Shown one piece after another: positions 50,990 through 59,762 of a DNA stretch of 64,000 nt. Location: NCBI RefSeq assembly GCF_040372165.1, contig NZ_BAABWG010000002.1, positions 744,001 through 808,000 of the forward strand. Reading direction: 5' to 3'. Source of the DNA: Hydrogenophaga sp040372165 (GTDB taxonomy: Bacteria; Pseudomonadota; Gammaproteobacteria; Burkholderiales; Burkholderiaceae_C). The position numbers and the translations under genes are program-made. The notes under the pieces are model-generated. The model was not told the origin of the DNA. It did no database searches and saw nothing but the letters and a program-made list of their open reading frames with translations. Positions within the stretch are counted from its first letter, which is position 1, and the number at the start of each line of letters is the position of its first letter.

Positions 50990-51094
50990 CAAAGGCTGCC
51001 GCGTCTATCTGGCCGGCAATATCACGCCTGAAGCGGCGCCCCCAATCGGAGGGGAATGGCTGCCTCAGGACGCAAGTCCATTGAAGGAATCATC

Positions 51095-51361
51095 ATGATC
51101 GACCAAACCGTCAAGGCCGGTGTCATCAAAGACAACGCCCGTAGCGCCAACGACACTGGCAGCCCAGAAGTTCAAGTGGCCATCCTGACCGCTCGCATCA
51201 ACGAGTTGACCCCGCACTTCCAGCAGAACAAGAAAGACCACCACGGTCGTCGCGGCCTGCTGCGCATGGTCAGCCGCCGTCGCAAGCTGCTGGACTACCT
51301 CAAGTCCAAGGATGCCAACCGTTACCTTGCTCTGATCCAGAAGCTGGGCCTGCGCAAGTAA
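51095..51361 (+). CDS. rpsO: 30S ribosomal protein S15
   Basis: Protein of 88 residues, standard length, with NDTGSPEVQVAILTARINEL and KKDHHGRRGLLRMVSRRRKL then LLDYLKSKDANRYLALIQKL, the conserved rRNA-binding core. Primary binder of the central domain of 16S rRNA. Ribosome site GAAGGAAT upstream. Followed by pnp as in most bacteria, with a terminator in between. Confidence 0.98.
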   Translation: MIDQTVKAGVIKDNARSANDTGSPEVQVAILTARINELTPHFQQNKKDHHGRRGLLRMVSRRRKLLDYLKSKDANRYLALIQKLGLRK

Positions 51362-51390
51362 TCCACACGGAGCACCTGCACACAGTCAAA

Positions 51391-51428
51391 ACGCCTGAGT
51401 TGGTTCGCTGGCTCGGGCGCTTTTGTTT
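51391..51428 (+). terminator. Intrinsic terminator after rpsO
   Basis: CGCCTGAG (51392-51399) and CTCGGGCG (51412-51419) form an eight-pair stem with one U-G pair, followed by CTTTTGTTTG. It ends the rpsO transcript or attenuates read-through to pnp. Confidence 0.75.
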
Positions 51429-51481
51429 GTTGGCAGGCTCCATGTATCGCCGGAGAGCCTGACTGCAGATCGAAGCTGTGT

Positions 51482-51532
51482 CATTCCAGAGCGACTTTCC
51501 CCCTCCAGCGGCGGGGGAGCCCCTCTGGAATG
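51482..51532 (+). other. Long hairpin in the pnp leader
   Basis: CATTCCAGAG (51482-51491) and CTCTGGAATG (51523-51532) pair perfectly, with a second inner pairing of CCCCC against GGGGG. It lies about 120 bases upstream of pnp and resembles in position the RNase III-cleaved stem through which PNPase controls its own mRNA in E. coli. Inference from position and stem length. Confidence 0.55.
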
Positions 51533-51650
51533 GCATCGTTTTCTGAGCCGACTCTCCACCATCAGTTGTGTGGCATAGCCGCACGCGACATCTGATGCTC
51601 TCGCGCGCCAAGCGATGGCGCCGGGACACTCAGACCCAAAGGAGATAACC

Positions 51651-53789
51651 ATGACGATGTTCAACAAAGTCACCAAGACCTTCCAGTGGGGCCAGCATTC
51701 GGTCACCATGGAAACCGGCGAAATCGCTCGCCAGTCCAGCGGCGCCGTGCTGGTGGACATGGAAGGCACCGTGGTGCTGGCCACCGTGGTCGCCAAGAAG
51801 GAAGCCAAGCCCGGCCAGGATTTCTTTCCCCTGACCGTCGACTACATCGAGAAGACCTACGCCGCCGGTAAGATCCCTGGCAGCTTCTTCAAGCGCGAAG
51901 GCCGCCCCAGCGAACTCGAAACGCTGACCAGCCGCCTGATCGACCGCCCCATTCGCCCACTGTTCCCTGAAGGCTTCTTCAACGAAGTCCAGGTGGTCAT
52001 CCACACCGTCTCGCTCAACCCTGAAGTTGATGCCGACATCGCCGCCATGATCGGCACCAGCGCTGCGCTGGCCGTCAGCGGCATCCCGTTCAACGGCCCG
52101 ATTGGCGCCGCTCGCGTGGGTTACGTCAATGGTGAGTACGTGCTCAACCCTGGCCAGACCGAGCGCAAGAACTCCAAGCTGGACCTGATCGTGGCTGGCA
52201 CCGAAGCTGCCGTGCTGATGGTGGAATCCGAAGCCGATCAGTTGCCTGAAGATGTGATGCTCAGCGCCGTCGTGTTCGGCCACGAGCAGGGCAACATCGC
52301 CATCAACGCCATCAACGACCTGGTGCGCGAGGCTGGCAAGCCCGAGTGGACCTGGGAAGCCCCGGTCCGCGACGAAGATCTCATCGCCAAGGTCGAAGGC
52401 CTGGGCAAAGAGAAGCTGGTCGCTGCCTACCAGATCCGCAACAAGCAAGCCCGCACCCAGGCTTGCCGCGAAGCCTACGCCGCCGTCATGGCTGGCCTGA
52501 CCGAAGCCGGTGTCGAGTTCGACAGCGTCAAGGTCGAAGGTCTGTTGCACGACGTTGAAGCTGAAATCGTTCGTGGCCAGATTCTGGCCGGCGAGCCACG
52601 CATCGACGGTCGCGACACCCGCACCGTTCGCCCCATCGAAATCCGCAACGGCGTGCTGCCACGCACCCATGGCTCGGCCCTGTTCACCCGTGGTGAAACC
52701 CAGGCCCTCGTGGTGGCCACGCTCGGTACCGACCGCGATGCCCAGCGTATCGACGCCCTGGCTGGCGAATTCGAAGACCGCTTCATGCTCCACTACAACA
52801 TGCCTCCGTTCGCCACCGGCGAAACCGGTCGCGTGGGCAGCCCCAAGCGTCGCGAAATCGGCCACGGCCGTCTGGCCAAGCGCGCACTGATCGCCGCACT
52901 GCCGAGCAAGGACGATTTCCCGTACACCATCCGTGTGGTCTCCGAGATCACCGAGTCCAACGGTTCTTCTTCCATGGCTTCCGTCTGCGGCGGCTGCCTG
53001 GCCCTGATGGACGCCGGCGTGCCGATGAAAGCCCACGTGGCGGGTATCGCCATGGGCCTGATCAAGGACGGCAACCGATTCGCGGTGCTGACCGACATCC
53101 TGGGTGACGAGGACCACCTCGGCGACATGGACTTCAAGGTGGCTGGTACCACCAATGGCGTGACCGCTTTGCAAATGGACATCAAGATCCAGGGCATCAC
53201 CAAGGAAATCATGCAGGTGGCACTGGCTCAGGCCAAGGAAGCTCGCATGCACATCCTGGGCAAGATGCAGGAAGCCATGAGCGAAGCCAACACCGAGATC
53301 TCCAGCTTCGCGCCTCGTCTGTACACCATGAAGATCAATCCGGAGCGCATCCGCGACGTGATCGGCAAGGGCGGCGCCACCATCCGTGCCCTGACGGAAG
53401 AGACCGGTACCCAGATCGACATCGCCGAAGACGGCACCATCACCATCGCCTCGACTGACGGCGACAAGGCGGAAGAGGCCAAGCGCCGCATCGAAGAGCT
53501 CACCGCCGAAGTGGAAGTGGGCAAGGTCTACGAAGGCCCGATCACCAAGATTCTGGACTTCGGCGCACTGGTCAACCTGCTGCCCGGCAAGGATGGTCTG
53601 CTGCACATCAGCCAGATCGCCCACGAGCGCGTTGAGAAGGTCACCGACTACCTCAAGGAAGGTCAGGTGATCAAGGTCAAAGTCCTCGAGACCGACGACA
53701 AGGGCCGCGTCAAGCTGTCCATGAAGGCGCTGATCGACCGCAATGCTGCCCCTGCTGCCGAGCAGCAGCAGCAACAGCAGCAGCAGTAA
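51651..53789 (+). CDS. pnp: Polyribonucleotide nucleotidyltransferase
   Basis: PNPase of 712 residues; phosphorolytic 3'-5' exoribonuclease and part of the RNA degradosome. Two RNase PH-like domains (early TFQWGQHSVTMETGEIARQ; later GRDTRTVRPIEIRNGVLPRT), then KH (INPERIRDVIGKGGATIRAL) and S1 (GALVNLLPGKDGLLHISQIA) domains. The ATG at 51651 follows AAAGGAGA. The last eight residues are glutamines, encoded by an almost pure CAG run, an odd low-complexity tail after the S1 domain. Confidence 0.97.
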   Translation: MTMFNKVTKTFQWGQHSVTMETGEIARQSSGAVLVDMEGTVVLATVVAKKEAKPGQDFFPLTVDYIEKTYAAGKIPGSFFKREGRPSELETLTSRLIDRPIRPLFPEGFFNEVQVVIHTVSLNPEVDADIAAMIGTSAALAVSGIPFNGPIGAARVGYVNGEYVLNPGQTERKNSKLDLIVAGTEAAVLMVESEADQLPEDVMLSAVVFGHEQGNIAINAINDLVREAGKPEWTWEAPVRDEDLIAKVEGLGKEKLVAAYQIRNKQARTQACREAYAAVMAGLTEAGVEFDSVKVEGLLHDVEAEIVRGQILAGEPRIDGRDTRTVRPIEIRNGVLPRTHGSALFTRGETQALVVATLGTDRDAQRIDALAGEFEDRFMLHYNMPPFATGETGRVGSPKRREIGHGRLAKRALIAALPSKDDFPYTIRVVSEITESNGSSSMASVCGGCLALMDAGVPMKAHVAGIAMGLIKDGNRFAVLTDILGDEDHLGDMDFKVAGTTNGVTALQMDIKIQGITKEIMQVALAQAKEARMHILGKMQEAMSEANTEISSFAPRLYTMKINPERIRDVIGKGGATIRALTEETGTQIDIAEDGTITIASTDGDKAEEAKRRIEELTAEVEVGKVYEGPITKILDFGALVNLLPGKDGLLHISQIAHERVEKVTDYLKEGQVIKVKVLETDDKGRVKLSMKALIDRNAAPAAEQQQQQQQQ

Positions 53790-53866
53790 TCGGTGCAGGC
53801 CGGAGAGGTGGCAGCCGCTGCCTTTCCGTGCTTCAGCCATTGGAAGCTCGAGAGACCTGTCGCCAC

Positions 53867-54859
53867 ATGTCCATGAAAGCCATTGAAATCAGCAGCTTCG
53901 GTGCGCCAGAGGTGCTCCGCGTTGCCGAGCGCCCGGTGCCTGTCGCAGGCGAGGGTGAGGCACTGATCCGCGTCAGTGCCTTTGGCATCAACCGGCCAGA
54001 CGTCCTGCAGCGCGCCGGGTTCTATCCGCCGCCACCTGGCGCCTCTGATCTTCCCGGCCTCGAAGTGGCTGGCGTGATCGAAGCGGGTGATGCACAGGCG
54101 CTGGCCGAGGCCGGCCTGGCTGTCGGCGATCGTGTCTGTGCACTGGTCGCTGGTGGTGGCTACGCCCAGTTGTGCGTCGCCCCGGTGGCGCAGTGTCTGC
54201 CTGTTCCGGAAGGACTGGATGACGTCGCGGCGGCTTCGCTGCCCGAAACCTACTTCACCGTCTGGAGCAATGTGTTCGATCGCGCCAGGCTTCAGCCGGG
54301 CGAGACCTTGCTGATCCAGGGTGGCAGCAGCGGCATCGGCGTCACGGCCATTCAGCTGGGCAAGGCCTTTGGTGCCCGCGTCATCGTCACGGCAGGCTCT
54401 GAAGAGAAGTGCCAGGCATGCCTGGCACTCGGCGCCGACCACGCCATCAACTACAAGTCGCAGGACTTCGTGGAAGAGGCCAAGGCACTGACGGACGGCC
54501 AGGGTGTGAACGTCATTCTGGACATGGTCGCCGGGGACTACGTCGCTCGAGAAGTGGAGTGCCTGGCCGAAGATGGCCGGCTGGTGATCATCGCCGTGCA
54601 AGGTGGTGTCAACGCGGGCTTCAATGCCGGCCTCGTGCTGCGGCGGCGCCTTGTCATCACTGGCGCAACGCTGCGGCCGCGGCCCGTTGCCTTCAAGGCG
54701 CAGATTGCCAGTGCATTGCGCGAGAAGGTGTGGCCCATGTTTGCCGACGGAAAGATCAAACCGGTCATTCACTCGGTCATGCCGGCAGCGGATGCCGACA
54801 AGGCGCATGCGCTCATGGAGTCGAACAAGCACATCGGCAAGATTGTGCTCACCTGGTGA
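53867..54859 (+). CDS. NAD(P)H:quinone oxidoreductase, zinc-independent MDR family
   Basis: Protein of about 330 residues. GroES-like N-terminus (FGINRPDVLQRAGFYPPPPG) and nucleotide-binding GGSSGIGVTAIQLGKAFGAR. Cysteines that ligate zinc in alcohol dehydrogenases are missing, which marks the quinone oxidoreductase/PIG3-like branch. It reduces quinones or related electron acceptors with NADPH. Two ATG codons are close together at 53867 and 53873; both give the same protein within two residues. Between pnp and tpiA, 27 bases before tpiA. Confidence 0.88.
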   Translation: MSMKAIEISSFGAPEVLRVAERPVPVAGEGEALIRVSAFGINRPDVLQRAGFYPPPPGASDLPGLEVAGVIEAGDAQALAEAGLAVGDRVCALVAGGGYAQLCVAPVAQCLPVPEGLDDVAAASLPETYFTVWSNVFDRARLQPGETLLIQGGSSGIGVTAIQLGKAFGARVIVTAGSEEKCQACLALGADHAINYKSQDFVEEAKALTDGQGVNVILDMVAGDYVAREVECLAEDGRLVIIAVQGGVNAGFNAGLVLRRRLVITGATLRPRPVAFKAQIASALREKVWPMFADGKIKPVIHSVMPAADADKAHALMESNKHIGKIVLTW

Positions 54860-54886
54860 ATGCCAGGCGTCGAGGAGAAAAAAGAG

Positions 54887-55627
54887 ATGAAGAAACTGAT
54901 CGCAGGCAACTGGAAAATGAATGGTGACCTCGCTTCCAACGAAGCACTGGTCAAAGCCATGCTCGCCGATATCGGCACTCCTTCTTGCAATGTGGCCTTG
55001 TGCTCGCCGGCGCTGTACCTGGGACAACTGCAGTCCTTGCTCAAGGGCAGCCCGATCGCCTGGGGTTCTCAAGATGTGTCCGCCCAGGAAAAGGGTGCAT
55101 TCACCGGCGAGATCAGCGCCACCATGCTGCGCGACTTTGAATGCCGTTACGCCATTGTTGGGCATTCCGAGCGTCGCCAATACCATGGCGAGACCGATGA
55201 GGCCGTGGCGACCAAGGCTCAGCGCGCATTGAACGCCGGCATCACGCCCATTGTCTGTGTCGGCGAAACCCTGGCGCAACGTGAAGCCAACGAAACCGAA
55301 GCTGTGGTCAAGCGTCAGCTGGCAGCCGTGATTCACGCGGTCGGCCATTGCATCAGCGAGATCGTAGTGGCCTACGAGCCAGTCTGGGCCATCGGGACGG
55401 GCAAGACCGCCACGCCGGAGCAGGCGCAGCAGGTTCACGCTGTTCTTCGTGCCCAGATCGCAGCGGCATCCGAGCACCCGGAGCGTGTCCAGATTCTCTA
55501 CGGCGGCAGCATGAACGCAGCCAATGCTGCCAGCCTGCTTTCGCAGCCTGATATCGACGGTGGCCTGATTGGCGGCGCCTCTCTCAAGGCTGCAGATTTT
55601 CTGCAAATTGTTCGGGCGGCCGGCTGA
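54887..55627 (+). CDS. tpiA: Triose-phosphate isomerase
   Basis: Protein of 246 residues. KLIAGNWKMNGDLASNE (substrate Lys), IVGHSERR (catalytic His) and VAYEPVWAIGTGK (catalytic Glu) are intact, as is the phosphate loop YGGSMNAANA. Glycolysis/gluconeogenesis, cytoplasmic. It starts with an AGGAG-like site. Followed by secG after 33 bases. Confidence 0.98.
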   Translation: MKKLIAGNWKMNGDLASNEALVKAMLADIGTPSCNVALCSPALYLGQLQSLLKGSPIAWGSQDVSAQEKGAFTGEISATMLRDFECRYAIVGHSERRQYHGETDEAVATKAQRALNAGITPIVCVGETLAQREANETEAVVKRQLAAVIHAVGHCISEIVVAYEPVWAIGTGKTATPEQAQQVHAVLRAQIAAASEHPERVQILYGGSMNAANAASLLSQPDIDGGLIGGASLKAADFLQIVRAAG

Positions 55628-55660
55628 AGTCTGCCGTCCACCTCTTCCAACGGAGCAAAC

Positions 55661-56083
55661 ATGAACGCATTTCTGTCCATTCTTCAGGTTGTCCAGTTGC
55701 TGGCAGCCATTGGCATGATCGGCCTTATCCTGATGCAACACGGTAAAGGTGCTGATGCCGGAGCAGCCTTTGGCGGCGGTGCCGGTTCTGCCAGCCTGTT
55801 CGGTGCCACGGGTGGTGCTAACTTTCTTTCACGCACCACGGCTGTTCTGGCAACCGTGTTTCTGGTCGCCACGCTGGCGCTGGCCTATCTGGGCAACCAG
55901 TCTGCACCTGCGGCGTCCACGGGGTCGGTCCTGGAAGGCGCAGCGCCATCGGCACCTGCAGAGACGGCGCAGCCAGCTGAAACCGGCGCCGTTACTGCGC
56001 CTGCGGCCGTGACAGACGAGCCTGCGGCCCAGAAGGAATCCACTGAAGCGCCATCCGGAGCCGCTCAGATCCCTGGCCAGTGA
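55661..56083 (+). CDS. secG: Preprotein translocase subunit SecG
   Basis: Protein of 140 residues with two transmembrane helices: VVQLLAAIGMIGLILMQHG and TAVLATVFLVATLALAYLG. The loop QHGKGADAGAAFGGGAGSAS with SLFGATGGANFLSR is the SecG signature. The C-terminal 50 residues are Ala/Pro/Glu-rich, a tail often seen in betaproteobacterial SecG. It assists SecYEG. Confidence 0.95.
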   Translation: MNAFLSILQVVQLLAAIGMIGLILMQHGKGADAGAAFGGGAGSASLFGATGGANFLSRTTAVLATVFLVATLALAYLGNQSAPAASTGSVLEGAAPSAPAETAQPAETGAVTAPAAVTDEPAAQKESTEAPSGAAQIPGQ

Positions 56084-56102
56084 ACACTTTCGCTTGCGTT
56101 TT

Positions 56103-56120
56103 GGCGATCATCCGATCGCC
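56103..56120 (+). other. Short palindrome after secG
   Basis: GGCGATC-ATCC-GATCGCC forms a seven-pair stem 20 bases after the secG stop. It is not followed by a T-run, so it is not a clear intrinsic terminator. Confidence 0.4.
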
Positions 56121-56252
56121 AGAACCAAGACGAAAAAAAATTACTGTTCAAAATGAGAGTTTGCTCGAAATTTTGCTCTGTTTCAGGGTAAACTCCTAGG
56201 TTGTCAGCAAGACCTGCATTGAACCTCGCAGGTCGCTCAAAGCAGACCCTAA

Positions 56253-56337
56253 GCCGACGTGGTGAAATTGGTAGACACGCTATCTTGAGGGGGTAGTGGC
56301 GAAAGCTGTGCGAGTTCGAGTCTCGCCGTCGGCACCA
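56253..56337 (+). tRNA. tRNA-Leu (anticodon GAG)
   Basis: Acceptor stem GCCGACG pairs with CGTCGGC, followed by A and an encoded CCA (56335-56337). D-arm GGTGAAATTGGTAGACAC, anticodon stem CTATC/GGTAG around TTGAGGG with GAG anticodon, a long class II variable arm (TGGCGAAAGCTGTGC), and T-arm CGAGTTCGAGTCTCG. The class II variable arm and GAG decode CUC/CUU leucine codons. Located between secG and nuoA, the usual spot in Burkholderiales. Confidence 0.95.
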
Positions 56338-56350
56338 GATTTAGCCAACG

Positions 56351-56369
56351 TGGCCCGCTTCGCGGGCCA
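56351..56369 (+). other. Hairpin between tRNA-Leu and nuoA
   Basis: TGGCCCGC-TTC-GCGGGCCA is an eight-pair stem beginning 14 bases after the tRNA. It lies between the mature tRNA end and nuoA and may be a processing or attenuating stem; no U-run follows. Confidence 0.5.
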
Positions 56370-56388
56370 TGCCAGCGGAATACACACG

Positions 56389-56748
56389 ATGAGTCTTGAG
56401 CAATACCTTCCCGTCCTCCTGTTCATTCTGGTCGGGGTTGCCGTAGGCATCATTCCGCAAGTACTGGGCTTCATCCTGGGCCCCAATCGCCCGGACCCAG
56501 AAAAGAATTCTCCCTACGAATGCGGCTTCGAAGCTTTCGAAGACGCTCGCATGAAGTTCGATGTCCGCTACTACCTGGTGGCCATCCTCTTCATTCTTTT
56601 CGACCTCGAGATCGCTTTTCTGGTTCCCTGGGCCGTCGCATTGACCGACATTGGCTCTCACGGTTTCTGGTCAGGCGTGATCTTCCTTTTTGATCTGCTC
56701 GTAGGTTTCATCTACGCGTGGAAAAAAGGCGCGCTGGACTGGGAGTAA
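56389..56748 (+). CDS. nuoA: NADH-quinone oxidoreductase subunit A
   Basis: Protein of 119 residues with three membrane helices (LPVLLFILVGVAVGIIPQVL, YYLVAILFILFDLEIAFLVP, GVIFLFDLLVGFIYAWKKG). The conserved loop is SPYECGFEAFEDARMKFDVR. Membrane arm of complex I. First gene of the nuo operon. Confidence 0.97.
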   Translation: MSLEQYLPVLLFILVGVAVGIIPQVLGFILGPNRPDPEKNSPYECGFEAFEDARMKFDVRYYLVAILFILFDLEIAFLVPWAVALTDIGSHGFWSGVIFLFDLLVGFIYAWKKGALDWE

Positions 56749-56814
56749 CTCCCGCCGTCCTGCCCGACCTCGGGCTTCGCGTGGCTGCAGGCTGCGCGTG
56801 CACAGGAGCTGTTC

Positions 56815-57294
56815 ATGATTGAAGGTGTTTTCAAGGAAGGCTTCGTTACCACGAGCTACGACTCCGTGGTTAACTGGGCCAAGACGGGTTCGCTGTGGCC
56901 CATGACTTTCGGCCTCGCCTGCTGCGCGGTCGAGATGATGCATGCGGCGGCAGCTCGCTATGACATCGCGCGCTTCGGCGCCGAGGTGTTCCGTGCCAGT
57001 CCCCGTCAGTCGGATCTGATGATTGTTGCCGGCACGCTGTGCAACAAGATGGCGCCCGCATTGCGCAAGGTCTACGACCAGATGGCAGAGCCACGCTGGG
57101 TGATCTCCATGGGCTCCTGTGCCAATGGCGGTGGTTACTACCACTACAGCTATTCGGTGGTGCGAGGCTGTGACCGCATTGTTCCAGTGGATGTCTATGT
57201 GCCAGGCTGTCCCCCCACTGCCGAGGCGCTGATCTACGGGATCATCCAGCTGCAGCAGAAGATCCGTCGCACCAACACCATCGCCCGCGCCTGA
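56815..57294 (+). CDS. nuoB: NADH-quinone oxidoreductase subunit B
   Basis: Protein of 159 residues carrying the N2 [4Fe-4S] ligands: LACCAVEMMHA, MGSCANGGGYYHYSYS and YVPGCPPTAEALIYGI. N2 is the last cluster before ubiquinone. Follows nuoA by 66 bases. Confidence 0.98.
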   Translation: MIEGVFKEGFVTTSYDSVVNWAKTGSLWPMTFGLACCAVEMMHAAAARYDIARFGAEVFRASPRQSDLMIVAGTLCNKMAPALRKVYDQMAEPRWVISMGSCANGGGYYHYSYSVVRGCDRIVPVDVYVPGCPPTAEALIYGIIQLQQKIRRTNTIARA

Positions 57295-57331
57295 GGGCGG
57301 GACCGGGATTCAAGCGAAAGACTCCACTGGT

Positions 57332-57952
57332 ATGAGCGAAAACGCAAGCAAAACGGCTGTCACGGCTGAGCAGATCCAGCAAGCGGTTCAAGCTGCGCTG
57401 GGAGACAAAGCCCAGTCGATCGACATTCAGCACGAAGAAGTCACGGTCACCATCAAGGCTGCGGACTATTTCGAAGCCATGCAGACGCTGCGTGACCATG
57501 AGGCCACCCGGTTCGAGCAGTTGATCGACTTGTGCGGTATCGACTATTCGGCCTATGGTGATGGCCGATGGGATGGGTTGCGCTTTGCTGCCATCAGTCA
57601 CTTGCTGTCGGTCAGCCTCAACCAGCGTCTGCGCGTTCGCGTGTTTGCCGCTGATGACGATTTCCCGGTGGTCCCTTCGGTGACGACCATCTGGAATTCG
57701 GCCAACTGGTATGAGCGCGAGGCGTTCGATCTCTATGGTGTGGTCTTTGAAGGTCACAACGACCTGCGCCGCATCCTGACCGACTACGGCTTCATCGGGC
57801 ACCCCTTCCGCAAGGACTTCCCGCTCTCCGGCAATGTCGAGATGCGCTACGACGCCGAACGCGCGCGCGTGGTCTACGAGCCGGTCACGATCGAGCCGCG
57901 CGAAATCACGCCGCGAGTCATCCGTGAAGACAACTACGGAGGCCTGCACTGA
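57332..57952 (+). CDS. nuoC: NADH-quinone oxidoreductase subunit C
   Basis: Protein of 206 residues. VTTIWNSANWYEREAFDLYG and EGHNDLRRILTDYGFIGHPF then PFRKDFPLSGNVEMRYD are the conserved NuoC segment. Separate from NuoD here, unlike the enterobacterial NuoCD fusion. Peripheral arm of complex I. Confidence 0.97.
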   Translation: MSENASKTAVTAEQIQQAVQAALGDKAQSIDIQHEEVTVTIKAADYFEAMQTLRDHEATRFEQLIDLCGIDYSAYGDGRWDGLRFAAISHLLSVSLNQRLRVRVFAADDDFPVVPSVTTIWNSANWYEREAFDLYGVVFEGHNDLRRILTDYGFIGHPFRKDFPLSGNVEMRYDAERARVVYEPVTIEPREITPRVIREDNYGGLH

Positions 57953-57978
57953 AGGCTGGCGCCTGAGGCGGACAAGAC

Positions 57979-59232
57979 ATGGCAGAAATCAAGAACTACA
58001 CCCTGAACTTCGGTCCTCAACACCCGGCCGCGCACGGCGTGCTGCGCCTGGTGCTGGAGCTGGACGGTGAAGTGGTCGAGCGGGCTGACCCGCACATCGG
58101 CCTGCTGCACCGCGCGACCGAAAAGCTGGCAGAGCACAAGACCTTCATCCAGTCGCTTCCCTACATGGATCGTCTGGACTATGTGTCCATGATGTGCAAC
58201 GAGCACGCCTACTGCCTGGCCATCGAAAAGCTGCTCGGCATTGAGGTGCCCATCCGCGCGCAGTACATCCGAGTGATGTTCAGCGAGATCACCCGCCTGC
58301 TCAACCACCTGATGTGGCTGGGTTCGCACGGTAACGACTGCGGCAGCTCGACCATCCTGATCTACGCGTTCCGCGAGCGTGAAGACCTGTTCGACATGTA
58401 CGAGGCCGTCTCCGGCGCCCGCATGCACGCAGCGTACTTCCGTCCAGGCGGCGTGTACCGCGACCTGCCTGACTCCATGCCGCAGTACACCGCCAGCAAG
58501 GTGCGCAATGCGGCCGGTGTGGCAGCCCTCAACGAAAACCGCAAGGGTTCGTTGCTGGACTTCATCGACGACTTCACGCAGCGCTTCCCCAAGTACCTGG
58601 AGGAATACCACACGCTGCTGACCGACAACCGCATCTGGAAGCAGCGCACGGTGGGCATTGGTGTGGTCACGCCTGAGCGTGCCTTGAACCTGGGCATGAC
58701 CGGCCCCATGCTGCGTGGCTCGGGCATCGCCTGGGACCTGCGCAAGAAGCAGCCCTACGATGTCTACGATCAGGTGGATTTCGACGTCCCGGTCGGCAAG
58801 ACGGGCGATACCTACGACCGCTATCTCGTCCGCATGGAAGAGATGAAGCAGTCCAACCGCATCATCAAGCAGTGCGTGAACTGGTTGCGTGCCAACCCCG
58901 GCCCGGTGATCACCGACAACCACAAGGTGGCGCCGCCATCGCGCGAGTCGATGAAGTCGAGCATGGAAGAGCTGATCCACCACTTCAAGCTCTTCACCGA
59001 AGGCTTCCACGTACCGGAAGGTCAGGCGTACGCTGCTGTCGAACACCCGAAAGGCGAGTTCGGCATCTACATGGTCAGCGACGGTGCGAACAAGCCTTAC
59101 CGCCTGAAGATCCGGGCCCCCGGCTTCGCCCACCTGGCCACGATGGATGAAATGGCCAAAGGCCACATGCTGGCCGACGCGGTGGCGATCATCGGCACCA
59201 TGGACATTGTTTTCGGAGAGATTGACCGATGA
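57979..59232 (+). CDS. nuoD: NADH-quinone oxidoreductase subunit D
   Basis: Protein of 417 residues. FGPQHPAAHGVLRLVLELDG, HRATEKLAEHKTFIQSLPYM then DRLDYVSMMCNEHAY, and IRAPGFAHLATMDEM are the conserved quinone-site regions of the 49-kDa family. Its last four bases overlap nuoE (ATGA). Confidence 0.98.
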   Translation: MAEIKNYTLNFGPQHPAAHGVLRLVLELDGEVVERADPHIGLLHRATEKLAEHKTFIQSLPYMDRLDYVSMMCNEHAYCLAIEKLLGIEVPIRAQYIRVMFSEITRLLNHLMWLGSHGNDCGSSTILIYAFREREDLFDMYEAVSGARMHAAYFRPGGVYRDLPDSMPQYTASKVRNAAGVAALNENRKGSLLDFIDDFTQRFPKYLEEYHTLLTDNRIWKQRTVGIGVVTPERALNLGMTGPMLRGSGIAWDLRKKQPYDVYDQVDFDVPVGKTGDTYDRYLVRMEEMKQSNRIIKQCVNWLRANPGPVITDNHKVAPPSRESMKSSMEELIHHFKLFTEGFHVPEGQAYAAVEHPKGEFGIYMVSDGANKPYRLKIRAPGFAHLATMDEMAKGHMLADAVAIIGTMDIVFGEIDR

Positions 59233-59762
59233 GCGCCAGTCATTCTTCAGCACCGCAAGCGGTCACGGCGATGACCCTGAGCGATGCCACCCGTGCTCGC
59301 TTCGATCGCGAAGTGGCCAAGTACCCAGCAGAGCACAAGCAGTCGGCCGTGATGGCTTGCCTGTCGATCGTGCAGCAGGAGCAGGGCTTTGTGAGCCGCG
59401 AGGCAGAGCAGGCCATTGCCGAGTATCTCGAGATCGCTCCGATGGCGGTGCACGAAGTCACTACCTTCTACAACATGTACAACCAGCAGCCGGTGGGCAA
59501 GTACAAGCTCAACGTCTGTACCAACCTGCCTTGCCAGCTGCGCGGTGGCAATGAGGCGCTGGCACATCTGGCCAAACGCCTGGGCATCAACATGGGCGAG
59601 ACCACGGCCGATGGCATGTTCACACTGCAGCAATGCGAGTGCCTGGGGGCCTGCGCGGACGCACCGACCATGCTGGTCAACGACCGCAAGATGTGCAGCT
59701 TCATGAGCACCGACAAGCTCGACCAGCTCATTGACGGCCTCAAGGCCGCGGAGGGCAAGTGA
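59229..59762 (+). CDS. nuoE: NADH-quinone oxidoreductase subunit E
   Basis: Protein of 177 residues. The [2Fe-2S] N1a ligands are C...C in CTNLPCQLRG and C...C in CECLGACADAP. Start overlaps the nuoD stop, end overlaps the nuoF ATG by one base (59762). Confidence 0.97.
   Translation: MSASHSSAPQAVTAMTLSDATRARFDREVAKYPAEHKQSAVMACLSIVQQEQGFVSREAEQAIAEYLEIAPMAVHEVTTFYNMYNQQPVGKYKLNVCTNLPCQLRGGNEALAHLAKRLGINMGETTADGMFTLQQCECLGACADAPTMLVNDRKMCSFMSTDKLDQLIDGLKAAEGK

Noticed and set aside
51630..53840. Long open frame of over 700 codons on the minus strand across pnp
   Set aside because: It is a shadow of GC-rich pnp coding on the other strand, has no recognisable domain, and ends in a leucine run that mirrors the CAG repeat.
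53663..55741. Minus-strand open frame of about 690 codons across the quinone oxidoreductase and tpiA genes
   Set aside because: Antisense to three well-identified genes, with low-complexity, Arg/His/Gln-rich composition and no motif.
56253..56337. tRNA-Leu as an integration site of a mobile island
   Set aside because: The following nuo genes are core and no integrase, direct repeat or cargo was seen on either side.
57934..59253. Minus-strand open frame antisense to nuoD
   Set aside because: Shadow of nuoD; no start signal and no domain.
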